From positions 1 through 5,391 of the forward strand of contig JAAZOI010000281.1 of NCBI GenBank assembly GCA_012797825.1: a stretch of 5,391 nt of DNA. Direction: 5' to 3'. This stretch comes from Eubacteriaceae bacterium (GTDB lineage Bacteria; Bacillota; Clostridia; Eubacteriales; UBA1433). This document shows, piece after piece, positions 4,084-5,391 of the stretch (within the stretch, counting starts at the first letter, position 1; every line of letters begins with the position of its first letter). The position numbers were made by a program, and so were the translations under genes. Below the pieces are notes generated by a model. The model saw only the letters and a program-made list of their open reading frames with translations. It made no database searches and was not told the DNA's origin.

Positions 4084-5391
4084 TTAAGGTATTCCTTCTT
4101 TAGACTGACCGTAATTTTCATATCTCGAATACAGCTCATCCGTATTAAAACGAATTATTTCGTTTTTATTACTGTCATAAAGAACTATATCGTATTGGTT
4201 AGTTAATTTTTCTTTAACAAGATTATAATTTTTATTTAAGTAATTAATTGTGCATATGGCGCTTTCAGTACTTTCCTCGCTGTTAATATATGCTTCTGTT
4301 AATACATCATATCCGCCTATATTAACGGAGTTGTTTGTATTAAAATATACCGATATATATGAATCGTTATTTTGAGGCATATCGTATTGATTAAAGCCGA
4401 ATGTATTATAAAAATCCCTGTAGATTTCAAAATCTTTACCCAACCATGCAACTTTTGAAGAATATTTATTTGTGCTTAAATATTCTACGCTATGAACTAT
4501 GATTTTTTTATCGTCATTTGAAATTGAACTGTTTGGTTTTATTTTATTATTTTCAAGCATACTGTTTTTCACAAGAACTGTCTCTAGTCTGTTTGTCTGG
4601 TTTATTCTGCTTACTGTAAACGCGTCTATAGGCGGGATGACTGATATTACACAGAATATTATAAACACAGCCGCAATTATGCCGTTTTTGCGCTGCTTAA
4701 AGCACATCAAAACGCCTGATGCGGCGGCGAATATGCCGAACAGAATAACATAATATCTTTCGTGTGTAACGCCTGTATTGCTTATATTGACAATAGACGC
4801 CGCAATCTGGAACAACACAATTACGATAAGCGCTTTGGGGAATATAAGTCTGAAAATAGAAACAAATTTGTTTTCCAGTCTGCTTGTAATTATAAATGTT
4901 ATTATAACGGCTATAGCGTAAGTTATAAGCATAGGCTCAAGCAGATTATTGGTCCAAAAGTCTTTTCCCACGTTTATTGCTATATAAGCTAAAAGTATTA
5001 TCGTATAAAATGAAATAAGAGGTATTATGATATACGAGAATAGTATGTCTACAAATTTCGGGCAGTGAACCGCTTTTATTACAGCCTCGTCATTTTCATC
5101 AATTTCAGGTTTGTATTTCCCGGGATATATTGGAATATACGAAAGGAAAAACATAGGGCCGAAAAGCACAAATATAATATCCGCAATATACGAATACGCT
5201 TTGTAACTTATAGGATATATTAAAGTGTGCACAGCAGCTATTATAAGGCTTAATCCGCCCATTATTATCCCCGCGTAGAATATTGTCAGGAAAAACGCCT
5301 TGAAAACAGCCATAAAACTGTCCTCAAATTTTATTTTACTTTTTACTGCGGGCACTAAAACAAACGCGATAAATAACGCAGAAAGAACAAC
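4084..5391 (-). CDS. DUF4153-type multi-TM protein, N-terminus outside window, C-terminus cut by in-frame TAA
   Basis: The frame is open to the right edge, giving 435 visible residues. An internal GTG (5355-5353) is not a credible start: it has no ribosome binding site, and the frame continues upstream as a membrane helix (VVLSALFIAFVLVPA). Numbered from the edge, hydrophobic segments lie near 1-15, 28-60, 66-88, 115-140, 152-170, 180-200, 212-230 and 235-255, followed by a soluble domain from about 260. The features TGVTHERYY (206-214) and PPIDAFTVSRINQTNRLETV (253-272) match what I recall of the DUF4153 family (TGxTxxRYY; PxDAxxVSxxxQxxRL), found mainly in Clostridia and of unknown function. 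The protein is an integral membrane protein with a C-terminal extracytoplasmic or cytoplasmic domain, topology unresolved. The stop is a TAA (4086-4084), after which coding-like sequence continues in frame for 43 codons. The visible product may therefore lack its last segment. Confidence 0.8.
   Translation of the reverse strand, partial: VVLSALFIAFVLVPAVKSKIKFEDSFMAVFKAFFLTIFYAGIIMGGLSLIIAAVHTLIYPISYKAYSYIADIIFVLFGPMFFLSYIPIYPGKYKPEIDENDEAVIKAVHCPKFVDILFSYIIIPLISFYTIILLAYIAINVGKDFWTNNLLEPMLITYAIAVIITFIITSRLENKFVSIFRLIFPKALIVIVLFQIAASIVNISNTGVTHERYYVILFGIFAAASGVLMCFKQRKNGIIAAVFIIFCVISVIPPIDAFTVSRINQTNRLETVLVKNSMLENNKIKPNSSISNDDKKIIVHSVEYLSTNKYSSKVAWLGKDFEIYRDFYNTFGFNQYDMPQNNDSYISVYFNTNNSVNIGGYDVLTEAYINSEESTESAICTINYLNKNYNLVKEKLTNQYDIVLYDSNKNEIIRFNTDELYSRYENYGQSKEGIP

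Noticed and set aside
3952..4086. Stop-codon recoding as selenocysteine or pyrrolysine in the DUF4153 gene
   Set aside because: The codon is TAA, not TGA or TAG, and other genes here use TAA as a normal stop, so known recoding schemes do not apply.
4499..4992. Two plus-strand open frames antisense to the DUF4153 gene
   Set aside because: Neither has a ribosome binding site or family motifs, and the minus-strand frame is continuous with clear membrane segments.

Overview
The window is AT-rich (roughly 70 % or more A+T by eye), uses the standard code, and its genes mostly carry strong AGGAG-type ribosome binding sites. Together with a YitT-family membrane protein and a DUF4153-type membrane protein, this points to a low-GC Firmicute, most likely an anaerobic member of the Clostridia. 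No rRNA, tRNA, CRISPR array, insertion sequence or phage gene was seen.

Layout from left to right. (1) 1-196, minus: the N-terminal part of a stand-alone GyrI-like effector-binding protein that runs off the left edge. (2) 197-393: its leader, with two inverted repeats, and a hairpin that probably ends the next gene. (3) 394-840, minus: a small cysteine-rich cytosolic protein of uncertain function, distantly reminiscent of the L-2-amino-thiazoline-4-carboxylate hydrolase/V4R-like group. (4) 900-1448, minus: a TetR-family repressor. An identical 18-base palindromic site lies over the tetR transcription start and again inside the spacer of a promoter for the cysteine-rich gene, so the two genes look like a self-contained repressor/target module. 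(5) 1606-2469, plus: a YitT-family membrane protein, divergent from tetR, with its own good promoter. (6) 2472-3536, minus: an MscS-family mechanosensitive channel, converging on yitT with only 2 bp between the stop codons. (7) 3641-3868, minus: a 75-residue glutaredoxin-like protein with a CxxS active site. (8) 3914-3939: a strong intrinsic terminator for leftward transcription. (9) 4084-5391, minus: a DUF4153-type multi-TM protein whose 5' end lies outside the window.

The two most interesting signals are these. First, the TetR/Cys-rich-protein module has duplicated, identical operators placed to block two promoters. Second, the DUF4153 reading frame is cut by a single in-frame TAA, after which 43 protein-like codons continue in the same frame to a TGA immediately before the terminator. 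This suggests a recent nonsense mutation, a sequencing error, or readthrough.

The remaining genes (channel, YitT protein, glutaredoxin) are ordinary housekeeping or stress functions and do not form an obvious pathway with each other. I see no convincing evidence of a large novel defence or biosynthetic system here.
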